Below are positions 21,242-31,205 of a stretch of 64,000 bases of DNA, one piece after another. Numbering within the stretch: the stretch's first letter is position 1; each line of letters starts with the position of its first letter. Source of the stretch: Brachycybe producta (Eukaryota; Arthropoda; Diplopoda; Playtdesmida; Andrognathidae); contig JAUPFP010000031.1 of NCBI GenBank assembly GCA_036925085.1, forward strand, positions 1,612,001-1,676,000. Reading direction: 5' to 3'. Under the pieces are notes generated by a model. The model did not search any database. It had not been told where the DNA came from and saw only the letters and a list, made by a program, of their open reading frames with translations. Position numbers and translations under genes: made by a program.

Positions 21242-21426
21242 GATGGTGGACTCGGTAACGGAACCAAATGGATCTTCCAAGTGGCCACAGAAACAGAATT
21301 CTCGTCTGCAGCGTAACACCTCCAAAGGCATTGGATGAGAGTGGCGGCCGGAGGACGACGTCGGATCATGTGTTTCTGACGTTGCTGTTGTTGGACTTTC
21401 AGTGCAAAGCCAGAACCCAAAATACC
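21242..21426 (-). CDS. KCNQ: KCNQ channel, exon with end of S6 and calmodulin-binding helix A
   Basis: Acceptor CCACAG|GGT and donor ATC|GTAAGT. The 61 codons plus two bases begin [20 protein letters not shown], the cytoplasmic end of S6 and the basic post-S6 segment (a PIP2 region in the family). [20 protein letters not shown] follows. That is helix A with its IQ-type calmodulin-binding motif. [21 protein letters not shown] closes the exon in a form I associate with arthropod KCNQ. Open frame to the right of 21426 and left of 21242 is intron. Residues 212-272, with Ser273 split. Confidence 0.95.
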
Positions 21427-21702
21427 CTGTGGCGCGTTAATTATTAAAGTCGTATTCGAGTTCGTTAAAAAGAAACCAAACTTATTATACAAATCAGAAA
21501 AAAAAATTCCTAAAACACAGAAATTATGCTGTTTTTTTGTGTTTCTTGCAGTATTTTCTACAGATTTGGAAAATTGTAAAGTTTCTGAGAAATTTAGCGA
21601 AATTTTAAAAATATCCGCGGGGCAGATTCAGTGAAATTTGGAGAAGTCCTTTACGGACCGGATAAAATCAGGGCAAGGCCCAATGTGGCCAGTACGTTGC
21701 AC

Positions 21703-21910
21703 ACAGGTATTTAGAAATCGGGACGAACACAAGTTGGCTCCACCCATTTTTATGACGACCGGCAACTTCTAATTGGTTTGTTGTATGGTTCGACGTTGAA
21801 AAGGGCGGAGCATGTGACGTCAGACTACATAACCAACCAATTAGAAGTTGCCGTTAGTCATAAAAAAGGGCGGAGCCAACTTGTGTTCGTCCCGATTTCT
21901 AAATGCCTGT
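21703..21910. mobile_element. family A copy 2 with perfect 9-bp target duplication
   Basis: ACAGGTATTTAGAAATCGGG ... TTTCTAAATGCCTGT, flanked on both sides by ACGTTGCAC (21694-21702 and 21911-21919). It is inserted in the intron between the pore and helix A exons. The CRE, GC and CCAAT boxes are kept. Confidence 0.92.
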
Positions 21911-21929
21911 ACGTTGCACATGTATGCAT

Positions 21930-22280
21930 GTTTTAGAGCATTTAAATATTTTTAGACTTTCGGCCGTTTTTTGTTGTTGAAAAAAGCCCAAACTGCAGAC
22001 AAGACTTGGTTTGGATCCATTTTTCGAATTTTTTTAAATTTCTTGAATCCTTATGCTTTTCCAAGCTTTTTGGGGACTTCTGGGGCCAGTTGAGCTTTCC
22101 TGAAACATTCTTAGAGCTTTTAGAGCATTGAAATATTTTTCGTCTTTTGGCCGTTTTTTTTTTAAAAAAAAGCCAAAGACCCATATTTTTTAATTTTAAA
22201 ATTTCTTGAATCCTTATGCTTTTCCAAGCTTTTTGGAGACTTCTGGGGCCAGTTGAGCTCTCCTGAGGCATTTTTAGAAC
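21930..22280. repeat. family U, two tandem units
   Basis: TTGAATCCTTATGCTTTTCCAAGCTTTTTGG-type sequence occurs twice, about 170 bp apart (near 22043 and 22210), each with GGCCGTTTTTT and GGGGCCAGTTGAGCT. It reaches nearly to the pore exon. Confidence 0.7.
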
Positions 22281-22505
22281 TTTTTATTGCAGGTCAGATT
22301 TAGTGAAATGTGAAGACGACCTCACGGGCCAGCTAAAATCAATGTGAGGCCGGATGCGGCCCATATATGTTGCACATGTATGGTTTACTACAAGTTTCTT
22401 GTAGATTTTTGCAATTCTGTACATTTTTCTACAAGGTAGATTATATGTTTTTTTGCAACTTTCTTGCAGATCTCTGCGCTTTAGGACAACTTTAACGTAA
22501 CTTAC

Positions 22506-22616
22506 AGCAGGCAATGCAAAAAGAGATATTCCTAGAAGAGCACAGAATGCACCGATGAGTTTTCCTGGCCACGTTTGTGGTACCACATCTCCGTACCCAA
22601 CGGTACACAACGTTAT
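22506..22616 (-). CDS. KCNQ: KCNQ channel, exon with selectivity filter and S6
   Basis: Acceptor ATCTTAG|ATA and donor GCT|GTAAGT. The 37 codons start [20 protein letters not shown], which contains the K+ selectivity filter TVGYGD (residues 179-184). They continue [17 protein letters not shown], most of S6. The PAG gating hinge of S6 is split by the intron: Pro-Ala end this exon and Gly starts the next, the normal arrangement when read through. A longer open frame runs on past the donor into the intron and is not coding. Residues 175-211. Confidence 0.96.
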
Positions 22617-22675
22617 CTAAGATAATTTTATTTTATTAGTTCGTAAGTATTTCGAAAAATTTTATGTTTGTCTAT

Positions 22676-23099
22676 AAAGCCTCGTTTTCACGGTGGCGAC
22701 AGTTCTATCATGAGAGTAGCTGTCATGAAAGTTACGGATAGTTCACTGTCTCACGATAGCAACTGTCTACACGTCTTGAAGTAACGTGATAGTTGTCTGT
22801 CACATGACAGTGTGACGTCTTACTTCACAGATATCATTGAGTCAACAACAGTGTTGCCTCTCTCTCCCTCCAGAAGCCAAAATTCCCTACAAAGTGGATA
22901 TTTCCCTACACAAGTGGTCAACTCAACAACTATTCCTATATTGCGACAGTTGCTATCAACTATCTAGTCAAACGAGATAGTTGTGATAGTCACTATCGCA
23001 ACAGTGTGATAGCGACTATCATGTGGTCTTCACGATGACAGTTCTCGCGATAGTTGCTACTCTCATGACAGCAACTATCATCGTGAAAACGAGGCTTAA
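22676..23099. mobile_element. family I copy 1, long fold-back with GATAGTTGCTGTCATGAG
   Basis: The ends AAGCCTCGTTTTCACGGTG and CATCGTGAAAACGAGGCTTA are complementary, and most of the interior pairs. A second copy with the same ends lies at 58206-58635. It is in the intron between the S5 and pore exons. Confidence 0.8.
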
Positions 23100-23405
23100 G
23101 AATATGGAAAAAGAATCGATACTTTACTAGTATCGATATTTTCCTTTTTATATCGATATTTTTTATTTGATACTTTTCTTTCGATACTGTCATGGTATCG
23201 ATACTCTTCTTCCGATACTTTTGCGGTATCGATATTCTTCTTTAGATACTTTTTCGTGATAACGATACTCTTCTTCGATACTTTCGCTGTATTGATACTC
23301 TTCTGATACTTTTGTGGTATCGATACTTTTTCTTTCAATACATTCATGGTATCAATATTCTTTCTTTCGATACATGTTATGCGTAAAGTATCGATACTTA
23401 ATCCG
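23100..23405. repeat. degenerate tandem repeat TATCGATACT
   Basis: About nine units of roughly 32-38 bp, each with GGTATCGATA and CTTTCGATACTTTT. The unit is itself partly palindromic (TATCGATA). Confidence 0.75.
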
Positions 23406-23514
23406 TATTTGTCTGTTAAGTTTTTAAGCTGGGTTCCCACTGACATCTTTTCTGGTTAATTTTTTTTTTTTATAATTCCCGATCCAATAAGTTAAAAAAA
23501 CAATTGGTTCTTAC

Positions 23515-23643
23515 CACTCCCCACCATAAGGCCTGAGCAAAATTTCCAAAATCTTTCTCGTTCGAATCTTTTTCAGCTAAATAAACTAAGAAGGATGAAA
23601 AAATGAGGCCTAAAAATCCTATGTACAAAGTCGTGATAAGTTC
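23515..23643 (-). CDS. KCNQ: KCNQ channel, exon with S5 and pore turret
   Basis: Acceptor TTCTTAG|GAA and donor GTG|GTAAGA. The 43 codons begin [20 protein letters not shown], which is S5. They continue [23 protein letters not shown], the turret and the start of the pore helix with its WW pair. The S5 wording is close to human KCNQ1 ([17 protein letters not shown]). The residue before YIGF is Leu where neuronal KCNQ2-5 have the Trp used by retigabine. Both ends are in phase 0. Residues 132-174. Confidence 0.96.
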
Positions 23644-23767
23644 CTAAGAAAAGATAAAAATCACAAATATTATCAATATCGTTTAAAGTTGAATTGAAAT
23701 GTTTTTTTTTATAAAACTCATGAATATTCTACGTTTTTTAAAATAATTATTAGTAAAAAATCGAAAG

Positions 23768-24287
23768 TACGGAGCCCTGTAAAGGACAGGCAAGATTTTT
23801 TTTTTATATCTAGAAATTTCGACTTTAATCTCGGCATTTCGACTTTAATCTCGAAATTTCGAATGACGAGATTAAAGTCGAAATTTCGATATTCTGGAAA
23901 AAGTCGAAATGTCGAGATTAAAGTCGAAATGTCGAGATTAAAGTCGAAATTTCGAGATTAAAGTCGAAATGTCGAGATTAAAGTCGAAATGTCGAGATTA
24001 AAGTCGAAATGTCGAGATTAAAGTCGAAATTTCGAGATTAAAGTCGAAATGTCGAGATTAAAGTCGAAATGTCGAGATTAAAGTCGAAATGTCGAGATTA
24101 AAGTCGAAATTTCGAGATTAAAGTCGAAATGTCGAGAATCTGGAAAAAGTGGAAATGTCAAGATTGAAGTCGAAATTTCGAGATTAAGTCAAAATTTCGA
24201 GATTAAAGTCGAAATTTTGAGATTCTGGAAAAAGCGGAAATGTCGAGATTAAAAAAAAAGCTCGCATGTCCTTTACAGGGCTCCGTA
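23768..24287. mobile_element. family D copy 2, filled by a 20-bp minisatellite
   Basis: TACGGAGCCCTGTAAAGGAC and its complement are the ends. The interior from about 23870 to 24250 is built from some 17 units of AAAGTCGAAATGTCGAGATT, with alternating TTTCGAG and GTCGAG variants, and the palindromic core found in other D copies is gone. Confidence 0.85.
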
Positions 24288-24448
24288 CGAAAGCGTTTTA
24301 TATACTAGAACGGATATATCTTTCAGTTACTCTTCTAGTTTCTAAAATACTTTCAATTTTTTCATAATGTTTCTTCTGAAATATATAAACGATTTTTTTT
24401 TATTCGGCGTTTTAACGATGCGCGTCTTTTTGTTTTTCGTTTCGTTAC

Positions 24449-24624
24449 CTGCCGATGTGCATAAACGACCGAACCGAGTAACTTCCAAGTTCCTCCTCGT
24501 CGGTCCATCCGAACCATTCGAAGGATCTGAAAAAATCGAAGGCCACGAAGCGCCGAGGCAGCAAAAACCTGCCCACTGCTTCCCATGGCTAGCACCACGA
24601 TCGAGGCTACTATCACTATGGAAT
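24449..24624 (-). CDS. KCNQ: KCNQ channel, exon with S3 and S4 voltage sensor
   Basis: Acceptor GAACAG|AT and donor CAG|GTAACG. Two bases complete Asp73, then come 58 codons. [21 protein letters not shown] is S3 and the S3-S4 turn. [18 protein letters not shown] is S4, the voltage sensor, with regularly spaced arginines, and the Gln in place of the third arginine that is typical of [20 protein letters not shown] is the S4-S5 linker. This is the most conserved exon of the gene and makes the family assignment certain. It ends in phase 0. Residues 74-131. Confidence 0.97.
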
Positions 24625-24744
24625 CTGTTCGAAACGAAAAATAGTTCAATTTAAACGATTTTTAATTTTAAAAGTTTGATGTTTTTATTGAAATGAGCTG
24701 ATTTTTGAACTTTCGAATTTAATTCTTGTCTTTTTCAGAAGAGC

Positions 24745-25015
24745 AAAATTAAAGAGAAACTTGAAAAAGTGTTTTAGAAACTAGAAGGGTAACTGACTCA
24801 ATTAATTTCATTTTCATGTTAATATCTTTCAAAATAAACTTTTTAGAGACCAAAAATTTAACAAATATTGTCTGTTTAAAATTGAATCATTTTCAAATTG
24901 ACATAAAAAGCTTATTTTAAAAAATATCAACAAGAAAATAGCATTAAGTGGAGTCAGTTACCCTTCTAGTTTTTAAAACACTTTTTCAAGTTTCTCTTAA
25001 TTTTGTTTCCGAAAG
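24745..25015. repeat. family B copy
   Basis: The arms GTTTTAGAAACTAGAAGGGT and ACCCTTCTAGTTTTTAAAAC, with the usual AAATAAACTTTTTAG inner arms. It is in the intron between the S2 and S4 exons. Confidence 0.85.
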
Positions 25016-25044
25016 ACAATAAACTGAATTCAAACCACCTTTAG

Positions 25045-25330
25045 AAGGAATTAAGGGTGTTCAACAAACGAGCAACTTTAAGTGGTCGATATGAACTGCA
25101 AAAAGTGGTCGGCGTGTGGCCGAAACCGACCTCTGAAGTCGACTGCCAACTGTTTGGGCAGTTTGTTCAAATGTAGTTTAATAAACTACATGAAGTCGAC
25201 TCTAATAGTCGGTTTTGGCTAGACTCCGACCACTTTTTGCAGTCCATATTGACCACTAAAAGTCGCTCGCCAGTGAACGCTCTTGAGCCACAAAAGTCGC
25301 TCGCCAGTGAACGCTCTTGAGCCACAAAAG
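25045..25330. repeat. family K copy 2, plus a perfect 34-bp tandem duplication
   Basis: TTTAAGTGGTCGATATGAAC is answered by CCATATTGACCACTAAAAGT, with GTCGACT arms at the centre. At the right end a 34-bp unit (AAAAGTCGCTCGCCAGTGAA...) is present twice without a mismatch, near 25257-25326. Confidence 0.7.
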
Positions 25331-25379
25331 TGAACATCTGAAACCTTTTAACTGATTTAATTTCAAAAACATTTCTTAC

Positions 25380-25506
25380 CTATTATACAAAATGGCCGCC
25401 GCAAGAATTTTAACCTTCCCAGCATTCCCTGATATCGTGAGCGACATCCGGACGACCACAACCGGAACATGTATTCGTTTCCGAACCATATTACAACAAC
25501 TAGTTC
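25380..25506 (-). CDS. KCNQ: KCNQ channel, exon with S2 and S2-S3 linker
   Basis: The acceptor is TTTCAG|GAA and the donor is ATAG|GTAAGA. The exon has 42 codons plus one base and starts ELVVVIWFGNEYMFRLWSSG. It runs through the very conserved CRSRYQG-LGRLKF-RRPFCII segment, that is S2, the S2-S3 cytoplasmic loop with its basic cluster, and the start of S3. The glutamate in WFGNEYMFRLW lies where S2 supplies a countercharge for S4 arginines. The basic loop is a known PIP2-contact region in the family; that part is inferred by homology. Residues 31-72, with residue 73 (Asp) split across the next intron. Confidence 0.95.
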
Positions 25507-25564
25507 CTGAAAGTTAAAAATAAAACATTTCTTCTTAAAATGTTTTAGAAACAGAAAATCAATA

Positions 25565-25825
25565 AACTAAGAAAAAAATTGAAAGTGTTTTTAGAAACTA
25601 GAATGGCAACTCAATCCCTTTATATATTATTTTCATGTTGTTCATCTTTCAAAATAAACTTTTTATTAGACAATAATTTTAAAAAAAAATATCGTCTACT
25701 TAAAAAGTTGGGTCAGTTTCAAACTGATATAAAAAGTTTATTTTGAAAGATATGACCATGAAAGTACCATTAAGTGATTGAGTTACCCTTCTAGTTTCTT
25801 AAAACAAACTTCCAAGTTTCTCTTA
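25565..25825. repeat. family B copy
   Basis: The arms GTTTTTAGAAACTAGAATGG and ACCCTTCTAGTTTCTTAAAA, in the 3.6-kb intron after the S1 exon. Confidence 0.8.
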
Positions 25826-25911
25826 ATTGAATATATTCAGAAGCAAGTCTGAAAATCAATTCAAAATGTATTGTTTAAACAATTGGCAATTTTTTGAAAA
25901 ATAAGGCCATG

Positions 25912-26100
25912 ATTGTCAAGCCGGGATTGACAAACTAGGACTGTCAAGCCGGAATTGACAAACTAGGATTGTCAAGCCGAGATTAACAAACTAGGATTGT
26001 CAAGCCGAGATTAACAAACTAGGATTGTCAAGCCGAGATTGACAAACTAGGATTGTCAAGCCGGGATTGACAAACTAGGATTATCAAGACGAGATTGATT
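25912..26100. repeat. 28-bp minisatellite
   Basis: About six and a half units of GATTGTCAAGCCGGGATTGACAAACTAG type, with variants GAGATTAACAA. 26100-26600 is AT-rich with nothing recognised. Confidence 0.9.
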
Positions 26101-26610
26101 TGTAGCTTTGCAATTGATATAGTCGAAAGCAAAGATTGAAACAATAATAAAAGTTCAAATTGAATAAACTGAACAATCCAAACAAACGACCAATTTTCGG
26201 ATTAAAAATCTTAAGATTGTCAAGCCTAGATTGATCGTCTTTAACTGGCTTAAAATAAAAAAACCCCATAGGTCTTTGTATTTTGTACGTTCTTAGAATT
26301 CAATTATTATAAAATTTAAGATTGTGGTATTTTTTTTTACGGTTGAGAAAATCGACAATAAATTTGTTATTTGTTTTTTTCTTAGAGAAGAAGGTTAAAA
26401 AAGATGGCGTCTGTCCAAAGTGTCACCAAAATCCTCATCAATTTTTATATAAAAAAAGACCATAAAATAAAAGCTAAACTTTGTAATTGATTGATGTAAA
26501 AAAAAAACAGTTGCCAAAAAAACCCCCAAAAAACCCCTTTTAAAAGTTTAAGATTCATTTTATTTCTTCAACAGAAAATAAAAGAAAAATTGCTACATTT
26601 GAAAACTCCG

Positions 26611-26614
<4 letters not shown>

Positions 26615-26689
<75 letters not shown>
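26615..26689. repeat. (TC)n microsatellite
   Basis: A nearly perfect run of about 37 TC units. The downstream 60 bases are mixed pyrimidines. Confidence 0.95.
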
Positions 26690-26697
<8 letters not shown>

Positions 26698-26757
26698 TCC
26701 TGTCCATCTTTCACTCGCTCTATTTCTCTTTCCATCTCTCTCTCTCTCTCTATTCTC

Positions 26758-27220
26758 TACGGAGTCCTGTAAAGGACATGCGAGATCTTTTTTTCAATCT
26801 CGACATCTCGAAATTTCGACTTTTTCCAGAATCTCGAAATTTCGACTTTTTCCAGAATCTCGAAATTTCGACTTTTTCCAGAATCTCGAAATTTCGACTT
26901 TTTCCAGAATCTCGAAATTTCGACTTTTTCCAGAATCTCGAAATTTCGACTTTTTCCAGAATCTCGACATTTCGACTTTAATCTCTACATGTCGACTTTT
27001 AATCTTTTTTATTCTGCTAAGTTAATTATGTCATGTTGTGCGCACCATACTCTTAATAATTAAATTATTGCTGCTACAAGAGGGCGCTTGCAATAATTTA
27101 ATTATTAGAGTAAAATAGATTAAAAGTCGACATGTAGAGATTAAAGTCAAAATTTCGAGATTAAAGTCGAAATGTCGAGATTTTAAAATAAATCTTGCTT
27201 GTCCTTTACAAGGCTCCATA
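26758..27220. mobile_element. family D copy 3 with a 26-bp minisatellite
   Basis: The ends TACGGAGTCCTGTAAAGGAC and CTTTACAAGGCTCCATA. The left arm holds about six units of a 26-mer (AATCTCGAAATTTCGACT and TTTTCCAG). The palindromic TTAATTATGTCATGTTG core is kept, and its loop carries AGAGGGCGC (27079-27087). Confidence 0.85.
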
Positions 27221-27224
27221 ATTC

Positions 27225-27610
27225 TCTATCTCTCTCACTCTCTCTCTCTCCTCTCTGTCAAACTCTATCTCTCCCTTTCTAATTTATTTTTTTCTCTCTG
27301 TCCATCTCTTTATCTCTCGATTTTTCTCTTTTAAAAGTCCATCTTTCACTCGCTCTATTTCTCTTTTACTCTTTCGCTCTGTTCTTTCTCTCGGTCTAAC
27401 AATCTCACTCATTCGCTATATTTCTCTGTCCTTCTCTGTATTTTTCTCCATCTATCTCTCCTTCATTAACCATCTTTCCGTCTACCTATCTATCTTTCCC
27501 TCTCTCTCTCTCTCTCTGCCTTTTTCTTTTCCTCCATCGTCCTCTGTGTACATCTTTCACTCGCTCTATTTCTTATTTCTTTCTACATCTACTGTATCTA
27601 AATATCACTC

Positions 27611-27646
<36 letters not shown>

Positions 27647-27756
27647 TTGCCCTCTTCCTCTCCTTTTCTCGCTCTCTTTTTCCCGTTTTCTCTTTCCCCT
27701 CCTTCTTTCGCTCATTGTCCGTCTCTCTCCCTAGCTCTACCTCTCTTTCACCCACC

Positions 27757-27787
<31 letters not shown>

Positions 27788-27840
27788 CATCTCTCACTCG
27801 GTCTATTTCTCTTTCTTTCTCTCTCTCAACCAGAAAACAT
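27225..27840. repeat. pyrimidine-rich tract with (TC)n runs
   Basis: Over 600 bases of almost only C and T on the plus strand, with TC microsatellites at about 27495-27520, 27608-27640 and 27758-27781 and the recurring phrase CATCTTTCACTCGCTCTATT. The open frames on both strands are compositional artefacts. 27840-28110 is plain AT-rich. Confidence 0.85.
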
Positions 27841-28114
27841 GAATTATGTTTTACGATGAGATAAAAACAAATAAATAAAAAACCGGCCAACAAAACAAAA
27901 TGTAATAAAAAACTAGAAAGAAAAAAAAAGCCATTACGAAAATTGGCATTGACTATTAATGGACTAGGTATGTTTTCAAATGGGCCACAAGGGCCCCACC
28001 CACCTTTGTAAACCAAAACAAAAAAAAAAAGAAATCAAAAAAGAGCAACATCAAACAGAAATTTATAGTTTGTTAGAAAGTAGAATAGCAACGACACGTT
28101 ATACCTAGTACACT

Positions 28115-28420
28115 CACCTGATTAATTTAAATGCATTTAAATAATAAATATGTTTTACAGAGCCCTGTAAAGTACAAACAAACAATATGTCGAATTCAAT
28201 TTATTCAGTTAATAATCTTAAAATATTGAGTTAATACTTAAATATAATATAATAAACTATTGACAAAATATTGATTTAGTATTTCAATTTTTAATATATT
28301 AATAATAAAGTCAATTTTTATTTGGTGTTCATATCCTTAAATGGCTTCCGTATAATTCACCTAAACACATTTAATTTGAATTCATTTAACTCATGTGTGT
28401 GTGTTGATTTTGATTACACA
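28115..28420. mobile_element. family F copy 2
   Basis: TTTAAATGCATTTAAATAAT ... GAGCCCTGTAAAGTACAAAC ... ACTCATGTGTGTGTGT. It corresponds in reverse to the F insertion at 14785-15040 and directly to the copy at 39820-40800. A G homopolymer follows at 28455-28467. Confidence 0.75.
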
Positions 28421-28771
28421 CTGTAAATATAGCATGGAATTGTTGTGTGTGTGTGGGGGGGGGGGGGCTCTTGAAATTTCAATAAAAGTCGTTGTAAAAA
28501 TAATAAATATGTTAATTTTGCGTTTCAACTAAGATTTTCTATTATAGAAAATGTCGTTCTAAAATAAAACCCCTATTTTGCCGCCCAAACTTCTTAAAAC
28601 TTCTTCCAATTTTCGGAACCATTTTCGAAGAGTGAATCTCATAATTTCCTATCTGAGAGTATCATTCATAAAACCATATTTCCTGATAGTTAACTCTCAA
28701 AAATGGTCAAAAAAACTCTCTCTCTCTTATCTCAGGCTTTATCTCTCTCTTTCTCTACCACTCACTCAAAT

Positions 28772-28973
28772 GCAATTAGAAATCGGGACAAACAGAAGTT
28801 GGCTCCGCCCTTTTTATGACGAACGGCAACTTCTAATTGGTTGGTTATGTAGTTTGACGTCACATACTCCGCCTTTTTCAGCGTCGAACCACACAACAAA
28901 CCAATTAGAAGTTGCCGATCGTCATAACAGGGGCGGAGCCAACTTCTGTTTGTCCCGATTTCTAATTGCCTGT
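28772..28973. mobile_element. family A copy 3
   Basis: GCAATTAGAAATCGGGACAA ... GATTTCTAATTGCCTGT. The left ACAG is lost, and CTCAAATG flanks both sides. TGACGTCA is at 28855-28862. It lies about 170 bp on the 3' side of the S1 exon, inside the following intron. Confidence 0.88.
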
Positions 28974-29138
28974 CTCAAATGCATAGCAGGTTTTTTTACC
29001 TCTGCCCCTTGATGATGGGCAATCACACAAAACATTAAAAAGCATCAATTTTTAATTTATTCAAGAAAAAAATATTTATTAATTTAATAAAATTCAATAT
29101 TCTTATTAAATAAAGAGAAGATAGGAAGAAGAACTTAC

Positions 29139-29229
29139 CATATTGAATAGAATTTCACTGGCTAATGTTTCGTAATCTTTAATTGTTGAGAACACACTCA
29201 GCACCAGACATAGAAAAACCATGAAAAAT
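29139..29229 (-). CDS. KCNQ: KCNQ channel, exon with S1
   Basis: This is the first recognised exon of a Kv7-type voltage-gated K+ channel on the minus strand. A T-rich tract ending TTTGTAG precedes base 29229, and a GTAAGT donor follows 29139. The exon opens with one base that completes a split codon, then gives 30 codons reading FFMVFLCLVLSVFSTIKDYE and onward to LFNM. This is the hydrophobic S1 helix followed by the conserved FSTI-(E/K)-DYE extracellular turn of KCNQ proteins. It ends in phase 0 and joins the S2 exon. No start codon or N-terminal exon was found upstream, up to base 64000, so this is an internal exon. I number the visible protein from its first full codon, which makes this exon residues 1-30. 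Confidence 0.9.
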
Positions 29230-29311
29230 CTACAAAAAAAAAAAATAAGGCAAATTTTAGTCAATTTTCTTTAGTTGGAATTTATTTATGAGAAAATTTT
29301 CAAAAATTCAC

Positions 29312-29556
29312 TTCAAAACACTAGCATTAGCCCATTAGAATTTTTCATAGCGCATGCGCATTGCCGTATATCGTTTTATATAGGAAAGTATTGCAGATTT
29401 GCGTTAGCAGCGCCATCTATTGATCACCAATGGAAACTGCCGATGAGACGTTCACTTAGGGGTAGTTTTCACTTGCCATCAACTTTCCTATATAAAACTA
29501 TAGACGGCAATGCGCATGCGCTATGAAAAATTCTAATGGGCTAATGCTAGTCTTCA
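29312..29556. repeat. family P, fold-back with ACTAGCATTAGCCCATTAGA ends
   Basis: The arms ACTAGCATTAGCCCATTAGA and GCGCATGCGCATTGCCGTAT are mirrored almost perfectly on the right. GCGCCATCTATTGATC lies in the loop region (29410-29425). It sits 80 bp upstream of the S1 exon in the transcribed direction. Confidence 0.85.
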
Positions 29557-29567
29557 AAACTACAGTT

Positions 29568-29695
29568 GAAAACCGCTTAACACGAAATATGTTTTCGGTT
29601 CTGCACCTTAGAATATAGCATAAGCAATTCTTTTAACACGAAAAAATATTTCAATCTCTTACATTTTTTCGTTTTAAACGGTTTTCACTGTTTAA
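29568..29695. repeat. family N copy
   Basis: AGTTGAAAACCGCTTAACAC faces CGTTTTAAACGGTTTTCACTG, with CACGAAAAA motifs between. Confidence 0.65.
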
Positions 29696-29859
29696 GAATA
29701 AAACGAAGATGAAAAGACAAATTCCGCTTTTTCTTATGACAGTTTGGGCCAAATTGTGACAAAAAAAAAATCTAAAAAAATTCGCCTAAATTCCCCCCCC
29801 CCCAAAAAAACACAATATTTGGCCATTTTAAAAGTAAATATTGTTTAGTTTATTTTGAA

Positions 29860-30200
29860 ATATGTCAAAACATAAAAACCAAGTGTATCTTTCAGTTACT
29901 CTTCCAGTTTCTAAGAAACTTTCTAAAAACATAATTATGGGCCCCTATTTGAATTGAAAAATAAAAATGAAGAAATTGTAATTACCATAAAAAGTTTATT
30001 TTAAAAGATAAAAAGATGAAAATTTATGTGTTTCAGTTACTCTTCTAGTTTTTAAAACACTCGCTGAATGACATTAAGGGACTACAGTAGCGCCATCCAG
30101 AGGAACAAAAACAAAATAAATATCTATTCAGCCACCTTAAGTGATTCAGTTACTCTTCTAGTTTCTAAAACACTTTCAAATTGATTTCTACGTTATTTTC
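29860..30200. repeat. family B fragments with TTAAGGTGGCTG end
   Basis: Right-arm pieces (CAGTTACTCTTCTAGTTTCT) occur at about 29893, 30035 and 30145. GCGCCATCCAGAGGAAC with TAAATATCTATTCAGCCACC is the outer end seen at 4085-4610. Confidence 0.65.
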
Positions 30201-30295
30201 TAAGCTTTTTTAATCGACATTTTTACGTTAAAATGTCAAAGTGACTATCATTAGATTTAAAATTAGGCTTTTTGGCCCTTTGACATTCATTTAAG

Positions 30296-30740
30296 TTTCT
30301 CTCTCTCTCTCTCTTAGCCAAAATATAATCGGCTCACTTTAGACTAGAAAGTTGACTAACCTTTCTCTCATCATATTGAGAGAGAGAAATAGAAAGAGAG
30401 ATAGAGAGAGAGAGAAAGAGAAAGAGGGAGAGAGAGAGAGAGAGAGCGGACAAAGCCCTTTATCTCAATCTGGGTCCCTAGAGAACACCCCCACCCACCC
30501 CTAAATTCGTTATTATTCCTATTCCTCACCCTAATTATAATGTAACCTTAACGACCATATATTTTAACGAGATCCAAATAATTTCACTTCCTGTTATCTT
30601 TCAAAATAAAAAATATTACAATCAAATCTCCTAGAAATATATTTTCCACCTCTCTCTCTCTCTCTTCTCTTCTCTCTTTCTCTCCTCTCTCTCTCTCTCT
30701 TCTCTTCTCTCTTTCTCTCTCTCTCCCTCTCCCTCTTTCT
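30296..30740. repeat. purine and pyrimidine simple repeats
   Basis: CT runs at 30299-30314 and 30652-30735 and a GA-rich run at 30378-30448. The CT tract at 30650-30735 contains a duplicated TCTCTTCTCTTCTCTCTTTC. 30740-31190 is AT-rich with nothing recognised. Confidence 0.85.
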
Positions 30741-31205
30741 CGCCCACTTTTAGAAAAAAATCCTAATTTTGATGATCATTTTTTTGGGTGTGGTTAACAC
30801 ACACAAAAAAAAAACAACAAACCCGTGTTAAAAATTAACTAGTTTCACATAAAAAAGTGAGCGATAAGATTAGAATTCCGCTATATATTTATAATATGTT
30901 TACATATTGCACCCTAAAACAATTACCCTTCTACCTTTTTATGATTCGTCAAAAAGTGTTGTTGTTAAAAATGACAATATTTAATATTTACCAAAAAAAG
31001 ATAAGTGAGATTATTTTCATTCATTTGTAAACATCGTTAGTTGTGTTTGTAAATGGAAGTTATCTAATTTTAAATGTTATTAATCGAGTTTGAATTTGGT
31101 TCAGAAAAAGAGAGCCATTTTTATTCTTTTTACAATCACTAAGGCAATTTGCAAAAACTGAAAATTGAATTTAAAATGGGGTTTATTTGGACAGCTGATT
31201 TTCAA

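Noticed and set aside
22284-22505. Extension of the pore exon open frame
   Set aside because: It starts after a clear GTAAGT donor, and the next exon supplies the conserved [11 protein letters not shown], so this part is intron.
23870-24180. CRISPR-like regular short repeats
   Set aside because: The 20-bp units are contiguous with no spacers, lie inside a transposon in a eukaryotic intron, and have no cas genes.
27573-28016. 147-codon minus-strand frame rich in Arg and Glu
   Set aside because: Complement of a TC-rich tract. No homology and no composition of a real protein.
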